A stretch of 64,000 bases of DNA from Paucibacter sp. KCTC 42545 (lineage in GTDB: Bacteria; Pseudomonadota; Gammaproteobacteria; Burkholderiales; Burkholderiaceae_C). Positions 43,663-54,593 of the stretch are shown piece after piece. The notes under the pieces were generated by a model that saw only the letters and a list, made by a program, of their open reading frames with translations, was not told the DNA's origin and did no database searches. The number at the start of each line of letters is the position of its first letter. The first letter of the stretch is position 1. The stretch is taken from assembly GCF_001477625.1 (NCBI RefSeq), contig NZ_CP013692.1, positions 1,798,001-1,862,000 on the forward strand. The letters run 5' to 3'. Made by a program: the position numbers and the translations under genes.

Positions 43663-44015
43663 GAGGCGCTGCTTTCTGAGTGGAAACGGGCGTCAACTCC
43701 TGGGTGATGAGTCGACCATCGAAGGCCGAGCCTCGGCATTGACCTGGCATAAGAAACCGAGCTTTTTTGTCGGACAAGGGCGAGACATGGCCTCGGCTCG
43801 GCCCGATTGACCCGGGCAACGCGGCCGCCAGTGCCTTTCGGCGAGCGCGCCATCAGCCCTCGCGCCCTTCTTGCCGCGATTGCCTGGGACACCCGTCTTA
43901 ATTGCGCGTTATGCCATCGCCGGCGTGCTGCTGAATCCGCACAAAAGTGTCGCCAGAAGAACGTGCCTTATCGCGATAGCAGGCGGCGTGATTTGTGTTG
44001 CCGCAAGGCTTTGGC
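43663..44015. other. Divergent intergenic region between the Crp/Fnr gene and nirS
   Basis: No gene is seen in the 506-base gap to nirS. It should hold the regulator promoter; the nirS side contains two FNR/Dnr-like boxes (listed separately). Confidence 0.5.
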
Positions 44016-44029
44016 TTGAGTTCGGTCAA
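44016..44029 (+). promoter_or_regulatory. FNR/Dnr-type box upstream of nirS
   Basis: TTGAGTTCGGTCAA fits TTGA-N6-TCAA and is centred 146 bases before the nirS start codon. Confidence 0.6.
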
Positions 44030-44062
44030 GCGTGGCGCCGATGCGTGGCTTCGTGTCTGTCC

Positions 44063-45932
<1,870 letters not shown>

Positions 45933-45937
45933 TCGCC

Positions 45938-45964
45938 GGGGAGGCGTGCCCGCCTCCCCTTTTT
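45938..45964 (+). terminator. Rho-independent terminator after nirS
   Basis: GGGGAGGCG pairs perfectly with CGCCTCCCC around TGCC and is followed by TTTTT, five bases after the nirS stop. Confidence 0.9.
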
Positions 45965-46018
45965 ATCCGAGGGGCAAGGCCCTTCGGCTAGCGATTCGAT
46001 TCAAAGGAGACATGACAG

Positions 46019-46333
46019 ATGCGCGCACTTCCATTCATTCTGCTGGCCGCGACCGCCCTGCTGGGCGCCTCACCAGTCGCTCAGGCCAATGAAGAAGCCC
46101 TGAACAAGGCCGGCTGCATGGCTTGCCACACCAAAGACAAAAAGCTGGTGGGGCCCTCGTTCAAAGACGTGGCCGCCAAGTACAAAGGCCAGGACGCCAC
46201 TGCTGCCTTGGTCCAGAAGGTTCGCACCGGCGGCAAAGGCGTTTACGGCCCCATTCCAATGCCGCCCAACCCACCCGAGAAGATCAACGATGCCGACCTC
46301 AAGGGCGGCGTGGAGTGGATCCTTAAACAGTAA
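46019..46333 (+). CDS. nirM: Cytochrome c551-type electron donor NirM
   Basis: The 104-residue precursor has a signal peptide (to about ASPVAQA) and an 80-residue class I cytochrome c with GCMACH and the methionine ligand in YGPIPMPPNP. It passes electrons to NirS. AAAGGAGA precedes the start. The gene lies behind the nirS terminator, so it is probably expressed partly by read-through or its own promoter. Confidence 0.93.
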   Translation: MRALPFILLAATALLGASPVAQANEEALNKAGCMACHTKDKKLVGPSFKDVAAKYKGQDATAALVQKVRTGGKGVYGPIPMPPNPPEKINDADLKGGVEWILKQ

Positions 46334-46360
46334 TGGCTGGCTCAAGCTAAGCAACAGATG

Positions 46361-46388
46361 AGGCGCCTTCGGGCGCCCTTATTTTTTT
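46361..46388 (+). terminator. Rho-independent terminator after nirM
   Basis: GGCGCC-TTCG-GGCGCC followed by CTTATTTTTTT, a stable UUCG-type loop with a long T run. Confidence 0.9.
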
Positions 46389-46546
46389 CGAGTTGGGCCG
46401 GGATGTCGGACCTATCCGGCTGTTCCTGCCTATGCAAACTTCGGCCTCCGAATTCAAAGCGGTAATCCCGCAAAAGTTCGACTGCCTAAATTTCGAGGAG
46501 GAATCGCTAACAATGTGCGAACAACACGCCAAGCGTCAGAACGAGC

Positions 46547-46939
46547 ATGTCCCCGACCCAACTTCTTGATCAACTGTTGCGCAAAAGCCCGAATCTAGAG
46601 CGGTCAGCGGAACTCTTGGCTGGTCTCATGTCGACTGACTGTGAGGTCGACGAAAACGGCTCCGTTCAATTTCTCGGAAGGAAGCAGCTAGTTGACCGAA
46701 TTGACGGACTTACTGTGGTCATCCTCCCTCGCGAACATCCTCCCCCGCACTTTCACATCGTTGGCCGCGGCGTAGATGCATCCTTCTCGATTCTGGACGG
46801 AACGCATTTGGTCGGAGCCCTTACTGCTAAGCAACGGCGAGCCGTTGCTTTTTGGTACGAGCGTTCAAAGGCCCTGCTCATTCGCCATTGGAATGAGACG
46901 AGACCAGCGAACTGTCCCGTCGGACCTATCAACGAATGA
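46547..46939 (+). CDS. DUF4160 family protein
   Basis: The 130-residue protein carries the DUF4160 signature EHPPPHFHIVGRGVDASFSI and the following WYERSKALLIRHWNE. The family is small and widespread, often paired with DUF2442 in toxin-antitoxin-like contexts, with no settled function. No DUF2442 partner is seen here. Together with the next gene it interrupts the usual nirM to nirC order, so it looks like an accessory insertion. Confidence 0.75.
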   Translation: MSPTQLLDQLLRKSPNLERSAELLAGLMSTDCEVDENGSVQFLGRKQLVDRIDGLTVVILPREHPPPHFHIVGRGVDASFSILDGTHLVGALTAKQRRAVAFWYERSKALLIRHWNETRPANCPVGPINE

Positions 46940-46994
46940 TGCTTAACGCCCAACTTGGCATACAGAGACATAGCCTTTCCATCAAGCAGTAAAC

Positions 46995-47612
46995 ATGAGT
47001 GCAAGGCGCTCCAGTTCGTTCTCACTCCCACCATCGCCTATCCCAGAAGTTCGAGTCATCGAGCTTGGGAGCGCAGATGCACCACTGCTCCAGCAGTTCT
47101 TCGATGCGAATCCTGAGTACTTCCAGCTGACACAAGGGACGCCGGCTTCGGCGAATGAGGCGAAGGAAGAACTCCATGGCGAGCTGCCTGCGGGGTGGCC
47201 CTATACGAAGACATGGTTCATTGGCTCTATGGACTCAAATGGCGCCTTGATGGCCTTTGCCAATTTGGTGTCGGACCTTCTTGCGCCCGGGGTCTGGAAC
47301 GTCAGCACCTTCATCGTGGCCACTGCGCGGCACGGCACAGGCGATGCCCGCCGCTTGCACGAAAGCCTCGAAGCCTGGGCGTACGCCAAGGGCGCGAAGT
47401 GGCTTCGGCTCGGCGTTGTTCAGGGCAACACGCGAGCCGAGCGCTTCTGGCAGTCGCAGGGCTATGTGCAGACGCGCTTGCGTGAGGGTGTGCAGTTTGG
47501 TTCTCAAACAAACACGCTGCGGGTGATGTTCAAACCCCTGGCCGGCGGAACAATGGCGGAATACCATGCCCTTGTTCCCCGCGATTGCCCGGAATCCAGC
47601 CAGGCTGGCTGA
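46995..47612 (+). CDS. GNAT family N-acetyltransferase
   Basis: The 205-residue protein has the GNAT fold: a central beta region VWNVSTFIVATARHGTGDARRLHESLEAWA (acetyl-CoA loop degenerate, R/Q-x-x-G-x-G/A represented by RHGTGDA) and the C-terminal LRLGVVQGNTRAERFWQSQGY. The substrate is unknown. A perfect 8-bp hairpin follows the stop. Codon use is less GC-rich than the nir genes, fitting later insertion with its DUF4160 neighbour. Confidence 0.85.
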   Translation: MSARRSSSFSLPPSPIPEVRVIELGSADAPLLQQFFDANPEYFQLTQGTPASANEAKEELHGELPAGWPYTKTWFIGSMDSNGALMAFANLVSDLLAPGVWNVSTFIVATARHGTGDARRLHESLEAWAYAKGAKWLRLGVVQGNTRAERFWQSQGYVQTRLREGVQFGSQTNTLRVMFKPLAGGTMAEYHALVPRDCPESSQAG

Positions 47613-47613
47613 A

Positions 47614-47633
47614 TTGGCCGCAAGTGCGGCCAA
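47614..47633 (+). terminator. Hairpin after the GNAT gene
   Basis: TTGGCCGC pairs with GCGGCCAA around AAGT immediately after the stop codon. No T run follows, so efficiency is uncertain. It separates the GNAT gene from the convergent nirN. Confidence 0.55.
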
Positions 47634-47743
47634 GGTTTGAAGCGCTCAGGCAAACGCCATTGCAGGCGCTGATTGCAAATCCAAAGGCCCTGGCAACCTC
47701 TCGCCGTCTGGCGTCGCTTCCATTTATCGCTGGCCCCGCCGGG

Positions 47744-49354
47744 TCAATGCGACGTCCCCTCCTCCCGACTGATCTTGTTCCAGACGTTGTATTTGCCGAC
47801 GGGCTTGCTCATGGGGATGCGCTTCACTTCCTTGAAGGTGGCGGCGTCGTAGACGATCAAGGCGCCGTCTAGTTCCCACAGGCTGGCCAGGGCAAAGCGG
47901 CCGTCTTTGGTGAACTCGATATGGGCCAAGGTTTTGCCGGGCTCGCGCACCTGGGCCACGACCTCAAGGCTTTGCTTGTCGATGATGGTCAAGGTGTCTT
48001 TCGCCTCCTTGCCGCCCATCATGGAATCGGCCCAGGCAAAGCGGCTCTTGGCATGGCTGCGCATGAAGAAGCCCGGGCCGGGCGTGGTGATCTCGCGCAC
48101 CAGATCCCAGCTCTTGAGGTCGATCACGCTGATGCGTCCGTCTTTGAGGTTAGGGCTGGCCATCACGCGGCGGCCCTGCCAGTCAAAGCTGATGCCTGAG
48201 CCGAGGTGGGGCATGCCGGCTATGGGCAGGCTGCTGACCTTGCGCCGGGCGTTCAGGTTGACCACCTGGCCCAGGGTGGATTTGCTGGCGCCGCCTGCTG
48301 CGTCAGAGCCCGGCCGGGCGGAACCCAAGACATGGTTGTAGCTGTCGTCGAAGAAGAAGTCGTCCAGCGGCTCATCCAGCGGCGTGCGGCGCGCATTCAG
48401 GTAGCCGGGGCGGGCGATGGCCTCGCCCATGCGGTAGTCATGCACCAGGCCGTCGTGGATCACCTCGGCCTTGGGGTCGTAAGAGATCTCCCATAACTCG
48501 GCAATGTCTTTGAGCGCCACCACAAAGCTCTTGCGCGGCGCGGCGTCGTAGACGGCGGAAACTCGTGAACCCTGCTTGCCGTTCATGCTCTTGGCCTCAA
48601 ACTGCTTGACCAAGTTCAGGTCGGCATCGAACAGCACCACTTCTTGCGGCAGGTAATTGGCCGCCATGACCCAGCGGCCATCGCTGCTGACGGCCACATT
48701 GCGCATATTCAGGCCGGCCCGCACCTCGGCCACTTGTTTGAGGTTCCAGAGGTCGTACTTGCTGATCCAGCCATCGCGAGAACCGAAGTAGACATAACGG
48801 CCATCGGGCGTGAACTTAGGGCCACCGTGCAGGGCGTAGCGGCTGGGGAAGCGATGGATGGTCTCGAAACGGTCGCCATCCAGCAGGCTGATGTGGTGGT
48901 CACCGCCCTCCACCACCACGAAGAGATTCATCGGGTCAGCTTTCCATTGCGGGCTGGCCGGCCATTGACGGCTGTCCGCATCAAAGCTGCGCGAGCGCCG
49001 GATGTCGTCCGCCGCCCATTGCGGCGCCGGCAGCTGAGGCTGGTAGATATAGGCGGCCAAGGCCTGAATCTCGGCCTCGCTGAGCTGGGCGCCAAAGGCC
49101 GGCATCTGGGTGGCCGGGCGCCCCTCACGAATGAGCTTGATGGCCTCTGGGCGGCGCAGGCGTTCCAGGCTTTCCGGCAGCAGGGCCGGGCCCATCACGC
49201 CGAGGCGTTGCTCGCCGTGGCAGCTGGCGCATTGCTGCTGGTACAAGGCACCGGCCTCCACAGTCTGCGCACGGGCAAAGTCCCAGGCCAGGCCGAACAG
49301 GCCCAGCACCAAGGCGAGTTTGACGAGGGTCTTCAACTGTTCATTCATGTTCAT
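47744..49354 (-). CDS. nirN: NirN, dihydro-heme d1 dehydrogenase (cytochrome c plus d1-type propeller)
   Basis: NirN performs the last step of heme d1 formation in the periplasm. The 536-residue protein has a signal peptide, a cytochrome c domain with QQCASCHGEQRLG and an NirS-like propeller starting NLFVVVEGGDHHISLLDG and ending SKPVGKYNVWNKIS. It is distinguished from NirS by the shorter N-terminal domain and the operon position. Start and upstream nirJ stop overlap by ATGA. It is the last gene of the nirCF(DL)GHJN operon. Confidence 0.92.
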   Translation of the reverse strand: MNMNEQLKTLVKLALVLGLFGLAWDFARAQTVEAGALYQQQCASCHGEQRLGVMGPALLPESLERLRRPEAIKLIREGRPATQMPAFGAQLSEAEIQALAAYIYQPQLPAPQWAADDIRRSRSFDADSRQWPASPQWKADPMNLFVVVEGGDHHISLLDGDRFETIHRFPSRYALHGGPKFTPDGRYVYFGSRDGWISKYDLWNLKQVAEVRAGLNMRNVAVSSDGRWVMAANYLPQEVVLFDADLNLVKQFEAKSMNGKQGSRVSAVYDAAPRKSFVVALKDIAELWEISYDPKAEVIHDGLVHDYRMGEAIARPGYLNARRTPLDEPLDDFFFDDSYNHVLGSARPGSDAAGGASKSTLGQVVNLNARRKVSSLPIAGMPHLGSGISFDWQGRRVMASPNLKDGRISVIDLKSWDLVREITTPGPGFFMRSHAKSRFAWADSMMGGKEAKDTLTIIDKQSLEVVAQVREPGKTLAHIEFTKDGRFALASLWELDGALIVYDAATFKEVKRIPMSKPVGKYNVWNKISREEGTSH

Positions 49355-50730
49355 GCCCCCTCGCTGCTGTTGATGGCTTCAACAGGCTGAATGTGGATGG
49401 GCGCAGCACTGCTGTTTCTGCTGCCGCTGCTGCGCTTGGAGCTGAAAGGCTTCACACTGCCATCACGCGGCCCCAATTGGCCGCTGAGCGCTTGCAGGCG
49501 CGCGCTGGCTTCGGCAGACAGACCGATCTCGGCATCGTCCAGATAGCAGCCCGGGTCCTCGGCCCAGAGGTCGCCGCTGGTTTGTTGGGCTCGCACCCGG
49601 GTGTTGCCACCGCAGATGGCGAAGTGCTGGCATTCGGCGCAGCGGCCTTTGACCGGGCGCGGCTTGGTCTTCAGGCCGTCCATCAGCGGGTCGCTGCGGT
49701 CTTGCCAGATGGCAGAGAAGGGGCGCTGGCGCACATTGCCCAGGCTGTAATGCCACCACATGGTGTCGGGATGCACCTCGCCCAGGTTGTCGATATTGGC
49801 CACACCCACGCCGGAGGCATTGCCGCCCCAGGCCACCAGGCGCCGGCGCACGTCATCCGCCCATTGCGGCCAGCGTGCGCTGACCCAGGCCAGCAGATAG
49901 ACGGCGTCGGCATCGTTATTGCCGGTGACGTACTCACGCGGCTGCGGCGCGGCGGTGCTGACATCTTCCAGCGCGTCGCGCCAGGCGGTTTCGAATAGCA
50001 GGTCCAGCGCGGCGCGCGTGGCTTTGAAGTGGGCATCCCGGCCGCGGTGGATATTGCCGCGCCCGGCGTAGTTGAGATGGGAGAAGTAGAACTTATCGAC
50101 CTGCTCCGCGCGCATCAACTCCAGCAGGGCCGGAAAGTCTTGCTGATTCAAGTCGGTGAAGGTGTAGCGCAAGCCCGTTCTAACGCCCCGCTCACGCAGC
50201 AGGCGCAGCGCGCCCAGTGAAGCATCGTAGGCACCGTCTAGCCGGCGGAAGCGGTCATGCGTCTCGCGCAGGCCGTCGATGCTGATGCCCACATAGTCGA
50301 AGTTCTGCTGCGCGATGCGTGCGGCCATGGCGGCATCGATCAAGGTGCCGTTGGTGGAAAGCGCGGTGTAGAAGCCCATGGCCTGGGCGCGCGAAGCAAT
50401 CTCGAACAGGTCTGGCCGAAGCAAGGGCTCGCCGCCCGAGAGGATCAGCACCGGCACGCCGGCAAGTTTGAGGTCATCCATGACGGTGCAGACCTCAGCA
50501 AAACTCAGCTCACCGGGATAGTCATGGTCGGCAGACAAGGCGTAGCAATGCTTGCAGGTCAGATTGCAGCGCCGGGTCAGGTTCCAGATCATCACCGGGC
50601 CACGCGCCTTGGCTGGGCCCGCGGAAGCGGTGCGGTCGGCCTGCGCCTTGGCGCGCCCTTGCGGGCTGGGATAGTGGCCGTCTTGCTCGGCCCGCGCGAC
50701 TTCGCGCAGGTATTGGCTGATACGCAACAT
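49351..50730 (-). CDS. nirJ: NirJ, radical SAM enzyme of heme d1 biosynthesis
   Basis: NirJ removes propionate side chains during conversion of siroheme-derived intermediates to heme d1. The 459-residue protein has the radical SAM motif CNLTCKHCYA near residue 55, SGGEPLLR, and a C-terminal auxiliary cluster motif CAECQHFAICGGNTRVRAQQ..DPGCY (SPASM-like). A Ser-rich C-terminal tail of about 60 residues exceeds the usual length. Confidence 0.95.
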   Translation of the reverse strand: MLRISQYLREVARAEQDGHYPSPQGRAKAQADRTASAGPAKARGPVMIWNLTRRCNLTCKHCYALSADHDYPGELSFAEVCTVMDDLKLAGVPVLILSGGEPLLRPDLFEIASRAQAMGFYTALSTNGTLIDAAMAARIAQQNFDYVGISIDGLRETHDRFRRLDGAYDASLGALRLLRERGVRTGLRYTFTDLNQQDFPALLELMRAEQVDKFYFSHLNYAGRGNIHRGRDAHFKATRAALDLLFETAWRDALEDVSTAAPQPREYVTGNNDADAVYLLAWVSARWPQWADDVRRRLVAWGGNASGVGVANIDNLGEVHPDTMWWHYSLGNVRQRPFSAIWQDRSDPLMDGLKTKPRPVKGRCAECQHFAICGGNTRVRAQQTSGDLWAEDPGCYLDDAEIGLSAEASARLQALSGQLGPRDGSVKPFSSKRSSGSRNSSAAPIHIQPVEAINSSEGA

Positions 50731-50755
50731 GCTTTGGCCTTTCTTTTCTTTGAAC

Positions 50756-51283
50756 TTATTCGGGCTTCAAGCGCAGGCCGGTCTTTTTGAGAATGGCGCT
50801 GCTGTAGAGGATGTCATTGGCCCGGCAGGCACGGCCCAGCAATTCGCGCAGCGCCCGGGCTTGTGCCTCGACCTCAGCGCGGCTGCGGCCATGCAGCATG
50901 GCAAACAGGTTGTAAGGCCAGTGCGGCAAGCGGCGCGGCCGGCGGTAGCAGTGGCTGACGCCCTCGAAGGCGGCGACCAGTGGGCCCAGGGTGTCGATCT
51001 GTGCATCGTCGATGTCCCACACCGTCATGCCATTGGCCGTATAGCCCAGGCGGTAGTGATTGGGTACGGCGGCAATGCGGCGGATCAGCCCGGATGCCTG
51101 CATCTGAGCCAACTCTTCGCACACCTGCGCCTCACTGATGCCCAGCATGGCGCCCAGCGCTTCGAAGGGGCGTTCAACCAGGGGCAGACCACTTTGTGTG
51201 GCCAGCATCAGGGCACGCTGCAGCGGGCTGAGCGCGGCTGCGGCTTGGCCTGAGGTGTCTTGCTTTGAGGCGGTATCAGTCAT
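50756..51283 (-). CDS. nirH: NirH, siroheme decarboxylase subunit
   Basis: ATG 51283 (MTDTASKQD) is chosen for its overlap with the nirG stop; a longer frame runs to 51361. The 175-residue protein has the AsnC/Lrp-like fold of siroheme decarboxylases, including LIRRIAAVPNHYRLGYTANGMTVWDI, CYRRPRRLPHWPYNLFAMLHG, where the HWPYN stretch marks the catalytic-type subunit. NirDLGH together convert siroheme to 12,18-didecarboxysiroheme. Confidence 0.9.
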   Translation of the reverse strand: MTDTASKQDTSGQAAAALSPLQRALMLATQSGLPLVERPFEALGAMLGISEAQVCEELAQMQASGLIRRIAAVPNHYRLGYTANGMTVWDIDDAQIDTLGPLVAAFEGVSHCYRRPRRLPHWPYNLFAMLHGRSRAEVEAQARALRELLGRACRANDILYSSAILKKTGLRLKPE

Positions 51284-51854
51284 GGCCCTGCCCTTGTTGC
51301 TGTTCAAACCCGTCGTGATCCGACCAGGCGTGGGCGCGGGCCTCAAGGCGCAGGCCCACAAAGTACTCGCGCTCTTTGTGGAAGGCCAGCACCTGCAAGC
51401 CCGTCAGGGATTCGATGTGCGCGCAAACGCCAGAGATTTCTTCCGGCGTTTCGGTGGCCAGCACAAACCACATATTCAGCGCATGGTCCCGGCGATAGTT
51501 GTGCGCCACTTCTGGAATGGCGTTGAGCTGTGCCGTCACCGCCTCGAATTGCGCCTCGGGCACTTGCATCGCCGCCAGCACAAAAAGCCCGCCGGCGCGT
51601 TCGATTTGAAACAAAGGGCCGATTCGGCTCAAGACGCCCTCGGACAAGAGCCGCCGCAGTCGCAGCAGAACCAAGGATTCGCTGCAGCCCAGTTCCTTGC
51701 CGATCTGCTCAAAAGGCCGCGGCTGCAGCGGTATGGACGTTTGCAGGCGGTTGATCAGCGCCGCGTCAAGGGCATCGAGCCGCGCCTCGTCTTGGCGCGG
51801 TAGCTGCGGTGCTGAAGTGGTGTCGCTGGGTCTGGCGCTATGGCGTTCATGCAT
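51276..51854 (-). CDS. nirG: NirG, siroheme decarboxylase subunit
   Basis: ATG 51854 (MHERHSARP) overlaps the nirDL stop by eight bases. The 192-residue protein has a winged-helix domain (FEQIGKELGCSESLVLLRLRRLLSEGVLSRIG) and an AsnC-type ligand domain with VAHNYRRDHALNMWFVLATET, the pattern of NirD/NirG-type subunits. Its last codons overlap the nirH start. Confidence 0.9.
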   Translation of the reverse strand: MHERHSARPSDTTSAPQLPRQDEARLDALDAALINRLQTSIPLQPRPFEQIGKELGCSESLVLLRLRRLLSEGVLSRIGPLFQIERAGGLFVLAAMQVPEAQFEAVTAQLNAIPEVAHNYRRDHALNMWFVLATETPEEISGVCAHIESLTGLQVLAFHKEREYFVGLRLEARAHAWSDHDGFEQQQGQGHD

Positions 51855-52893
51855 AGTGACCTGCCTCGGTTTGAGTCGCTGCTCCCGGCTGGCGAAAGTA
51901 GCTGGGGCCGCATTGTTTGAAGCGCCGCTGACTGAACAGCACGGCTTGCGAGAAGGCCTGTAAACCGGCAACTTCGCGCGCCTGACTCAGCCACTGGTGC
52001 ACCTCTTCCCTGGCGCGGCCATGCACCATGCAATAGAGGTTGTAGGGCCAATGGTCCCCGCGAGCGCGGCGGTAGCACAGGGTGACGCCGGGCTGGCGTG
52101 CGAGCAGCGCGGCATGCGCATCCACCAGATCGTCGGGCACATCAAACACACACATGGCATTGGCTGCGAAGCCCAATTCGTGGTGCCGCACAATCACGCC
52201 AAAGCGCCGCAGCACGCCGTGCTCCAACCAGGTTTGCAGGGTGCGCAAGACCCGCTGTTCGGGCCAGCCCACCGCTTCGGCCCAGGCGGCATAGGGGCGG
52301 GCCAGCAAGGGCAGGCCCTGCTCAACACAAGCCGCCAGGCTGCGCTCCTCAGCGGCTACGCGGCGGCCATGGCCTGCCGTGTGAGCGGCCTGCGGATCGG
52401 CAGCACGGGCCGCGCAATTCACGCCATGTGGATCCTTGAGGTCAAAGCCCAGATTGATGCGATAGGCCCGCTCCATCGGCAGGCGCAGGGTTTCAAAGCC
52501 GCACTGTTGCTCCAGCTCCGCCAGTTCCTGTGCCAGGCAGTCCATGTCCGGGCCGGTGATGACAAACCACAAATTGAAATGGTGTTCGCGCTCGTAGTTG
52601 TGGTTCACGCCGGGCATGGCGTTGACCCGCTGCACCAGCGCCTCCAATTGCCCTGGCGGCACCGCCATGGCGCACAACAGGCCCGCCCCTGCCGCCCGCG
52701 CGCCCCAGATGCCGCCGATGCGCGAAAGGCTGCCCTGCTCACGCAAGCGCTGCAGGCGCGCCATCACCGCGTCGCCATCACTGAGACCCAGCACTTTGGC
52801 CAGTTCCGCAAAGGGTTCGGCGCAGATGGGAAAGCGCTGCTGCCAGCGGTTCAGCAACGCCTCGTCTTGGGCGCAGGTGGGGAGTTGTGACAT
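51847..52893 (-). CDS. nirDL: NirD-NirL fusion, siroheme decarboxylase subunits
   Basis: ATG 52893 gives 348 residues; a TTG at 52902, overlapping the nirF stop, would add three. Two AsnC-like units are joined: an N-terminal NirD-type half (VNHNYEREHHFNLWFVITGP) and a C-terminal NirL-type half (CYRRARGDHWPYNLYCMVHG). They are separate genes in Pseudomonas aeruginosa; the fusion occurs in other denitrifiers such as Paracoccus. The joint is near residue 160-180. Confidence 0.92.
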   Translation of the reverse strand: MSQLPTCAQDEALLNRWQQRFPICAEPFAELAKVLGLSDGDAVMARLQRLREQGSLSRIGGIWGARAAGAGLLCAMAVPPGQLEALVQRVNAMPGVNHNYEREHHFNLWFVITGPDMDCLAQELAELEQQCGFETLRLPMERAYRINLGFDLKDPHGVNCAARAADPQAAHTAGHGRRVAAEERSLAACVEQGLPLLARPYAAWAEAVGWPEQRVLRTLQTWLEHGVLRRFGVIVRHHELGFAANAMCVFDVPDDLVDAHAALLARQPGVTLCYRRARGDHWPYNLYCMVHGRAREEVHQWLSQAREVAGLQAFSQAVLFSQRRFKQCGPSYFRQPGAATQTEAGHYA

Positions 52894-52898
52894 GGCGC

Positions 52899-54164
52899 TC
52901 AAAACCCACTGCGCTGGGCGCGACTGGTGAAAAAGATGCCGCTCGGCGCGTCGGCCTTGAGCGTGGCTTGGCGCGCGAAGCTGCGGGTGTCCAGCACGTT
53001 GACGGCGTTATCGTCACGGGTCGAAATCCAGACCGACTCACCGCGAGGAGTGAACTCCATATGCAGCACCGCCTTGCCGGGGCTGAGGGTTTGAATGACC
53101 TGCCGGCTCTGCGTATCAATCACCTGGACCTGGTTGTAGTCAGGCACCGCGAAGTTCACCCAGACTTGGCGCCCGTCCGGCCGGGCCATCACGAAGACCG
53201 GCTGGCCGGCCACCGGGATACGGCCCAACTCCTGCCAGCTGTCAATGTCCACCACCAGCACCTCATGCCGGCCGATGGCGGGCAGATAGGCCTGCCGGCC
53301 GGCAATGGCCCAGCCGCGCAAGTGCGGCATCTTGAAGACCGGCAATGGCTCCTGGCCACGGCCATAGCCGGCCAAGATTCGCTCGGCCTTGGGCTGCGCG
53401 GCCCAAAGGTCGATCTTGACCAACCCGTCTTCCCCGAAGAGGCCGGCGATGTAGTAGCGGCCATCCGGTGTGATGAGGGCGTCATAGGGCTGCCGACCAA
53501 CGTTCTTGAACTTCTGCAACTGCGGCGCTTGGCCTGCGGCCACGCCGGAGAGATCGGCGATCCAGATCTCATTGGCATCGAACAAGGCGTACATGAAACG
53601 CTGGCCCGGCAGCTCAACCAAGCCCACTACGCGGGACAGCTTGCCAGGCTCGTACTCCGCCGGTATATCTGCCACCAGGCGCAGCGTCTGGCTGTCAAAC
53701 ACCCGGATGCCGCCCGGCTGATAGTTCTGCGCGGCCACCAGGCTGCCGTCTTGCGAGATGGCGCCGCCAATCGAATTGCCGCTTTGCTGAATCCGGTCCA
53801 CCAGGCTGCGGCTGGGCAGATGCACTTTGCTGAGCGCGCCATCGCGTCCAAAAACAAAGGCGTAGGCGCCGTCGCGGGAGTAGACCAGGGAAGCATGCGA
53901 CAAGTCGCCCAGCCCCTTGATCGCCCCCAGCACCTCACGGCGGCTGGTGTTGACCACCTGCAAGCTGCCACTGGCGCGTTCAACCACCAGGCCGAGATCC
54001 CCGGTGCCCACCGACAAGGGTGGCAGCGGTGACGCCGGTGGCGTGGCGACACAGGCGACCAGCGGGACGCACAGGCTGAGCAAGGCAAGCATGCGTGCGC
54101 CTGCGCGTTTGAAACGACGGACGCGATGGACAGACATGAATGAGGAAATGGAGACGAAGTTCAT
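52899..54164 (-). CDS. nirF: NirF, heme d1 biosynthesis protein
   Basis: The product of up to 421 residues has an N-terminal signal with a lipobox-like LVAC, suggesting a membrane-anchored periplasmic lipoprotein, and an NirS-like propeller (LGLVVERASGSLQVVNTS, PVFKMPHLRGWAIA, VLHMEFTPRGESVWISTRDDN). NirF is required for heme d1 and interacts with NirS and NirN. ATG 54164 overlaps the nirC stop; later ATG codons (54137 or 54092) could give a shorter signal peptide. Confidence 0.92.
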   Translation of the reverse strand: MNFVSISSFMSVHRVRRFKRAGARMLALLSLCVPLVACVATPPASPLPPLSVGTGDLGLVVERASGSLQVVNTSRREVLGAIKGLGDLSHASLVYSRDGAYAFVFGRDGALSKVHLPSRSLVDRIQQSGNSIGGAISQDGSLVAAQNYQPGGIRVFDSQTLRLVADIPAEYEPGKLSRVVGLVELPGQRFMYALFDANEIWIADLSGVAAGQAPQLQKFKNVGRQPYDALITPDGRYYIAGLFGEDGLVKIDLWAAQPKAERILAGYGRGQEPLPVFKMPHLRGWAIAGRQAYLPAIGRHEVLVVDIDSWQELGRIPVAGQPVFVMARPDGRQVWVNFAVPDYNQVQVIDTQSRQVIQTLSPGKAVLHMEFTPRGESVWISTRDDNAVNVLDTRSFARQATLKADAPSGIFFTSRAQRSGF

Positions 54165-54559
54165 GGCCTGTGCTCTTGCGTAGCAAGTTCCTGTTTTGGC
54201 GCTGGGGGCCGCTGCATATAGGCCGCCAGCCAGTCCGCTTCTGCGGCAGTGATCATGCTTTTCCAGGCAGGCATGGGTGTGCCCGGCCGGCCGTGGTAAA
54301 TCGTGGCGGCAATCGCCGCTTGCGGCATTTGCTGCACGGCCTCAGCGTGAATGGCTGGCCCCAGGCCGCCGGTCAAGCGCAGGCCGTGGCAGGAGCCGCA
54401 GTCGTGCGCAAGCATGCGCCGTAGCTCTTGCTGGCGGGCCGGGCTGGGTTGGATGTCGGCAAGCACGGGGCTCGACGGCGCGGGCTGAGCCTCCACGACG
54501 GACCCAGACAGCCCGTAGAGCAACACAGTTAGCAGCAGCAGAACGTTGCGATTCAACAT
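54161..54559 (-). CDS. nirC: NirC, periplasmic cytochrome c of the nir operon
   Basis: The 132-residue precursor has a signal peptide (to about VVEAQ) and one heme site CGSCHG, with GTPMPAWKSMITAAEADWLAAYM supplying the Met ligand. NirC acts in electron transfer during heme d1 maturation. It is the first gene of the minus-strand nir operon, with an FNR/Dnr box 35 bases upstream. Confidence 0.92.
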   Translation of the reverse strand: MLNRNVLLLLTVLLYGLSGSVVEAQPAPSSPVLADIQPSPARQQELRRMLAHDCGSCHGLRLTGGLGPAIHAEAVQQMPQAAIAATIYHGRPGTPMPAWKSMITAAEADWLAAYMQRPPAPKQELATQEHRP

Positions 54560-54593
54560 GGCGCCATGCTCCCCTGCGAGGCATCAACTGTCC

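Noticed and set aside
46930..46995. attC-like bases (TTAACGCCCAAC) between the DUF4160 and GNAT genes, suggesting integron cassettes
   Set aside because: No matching GTTGGGC-type partner or attC hairpin could be paired, and no integrase of integron type is present.
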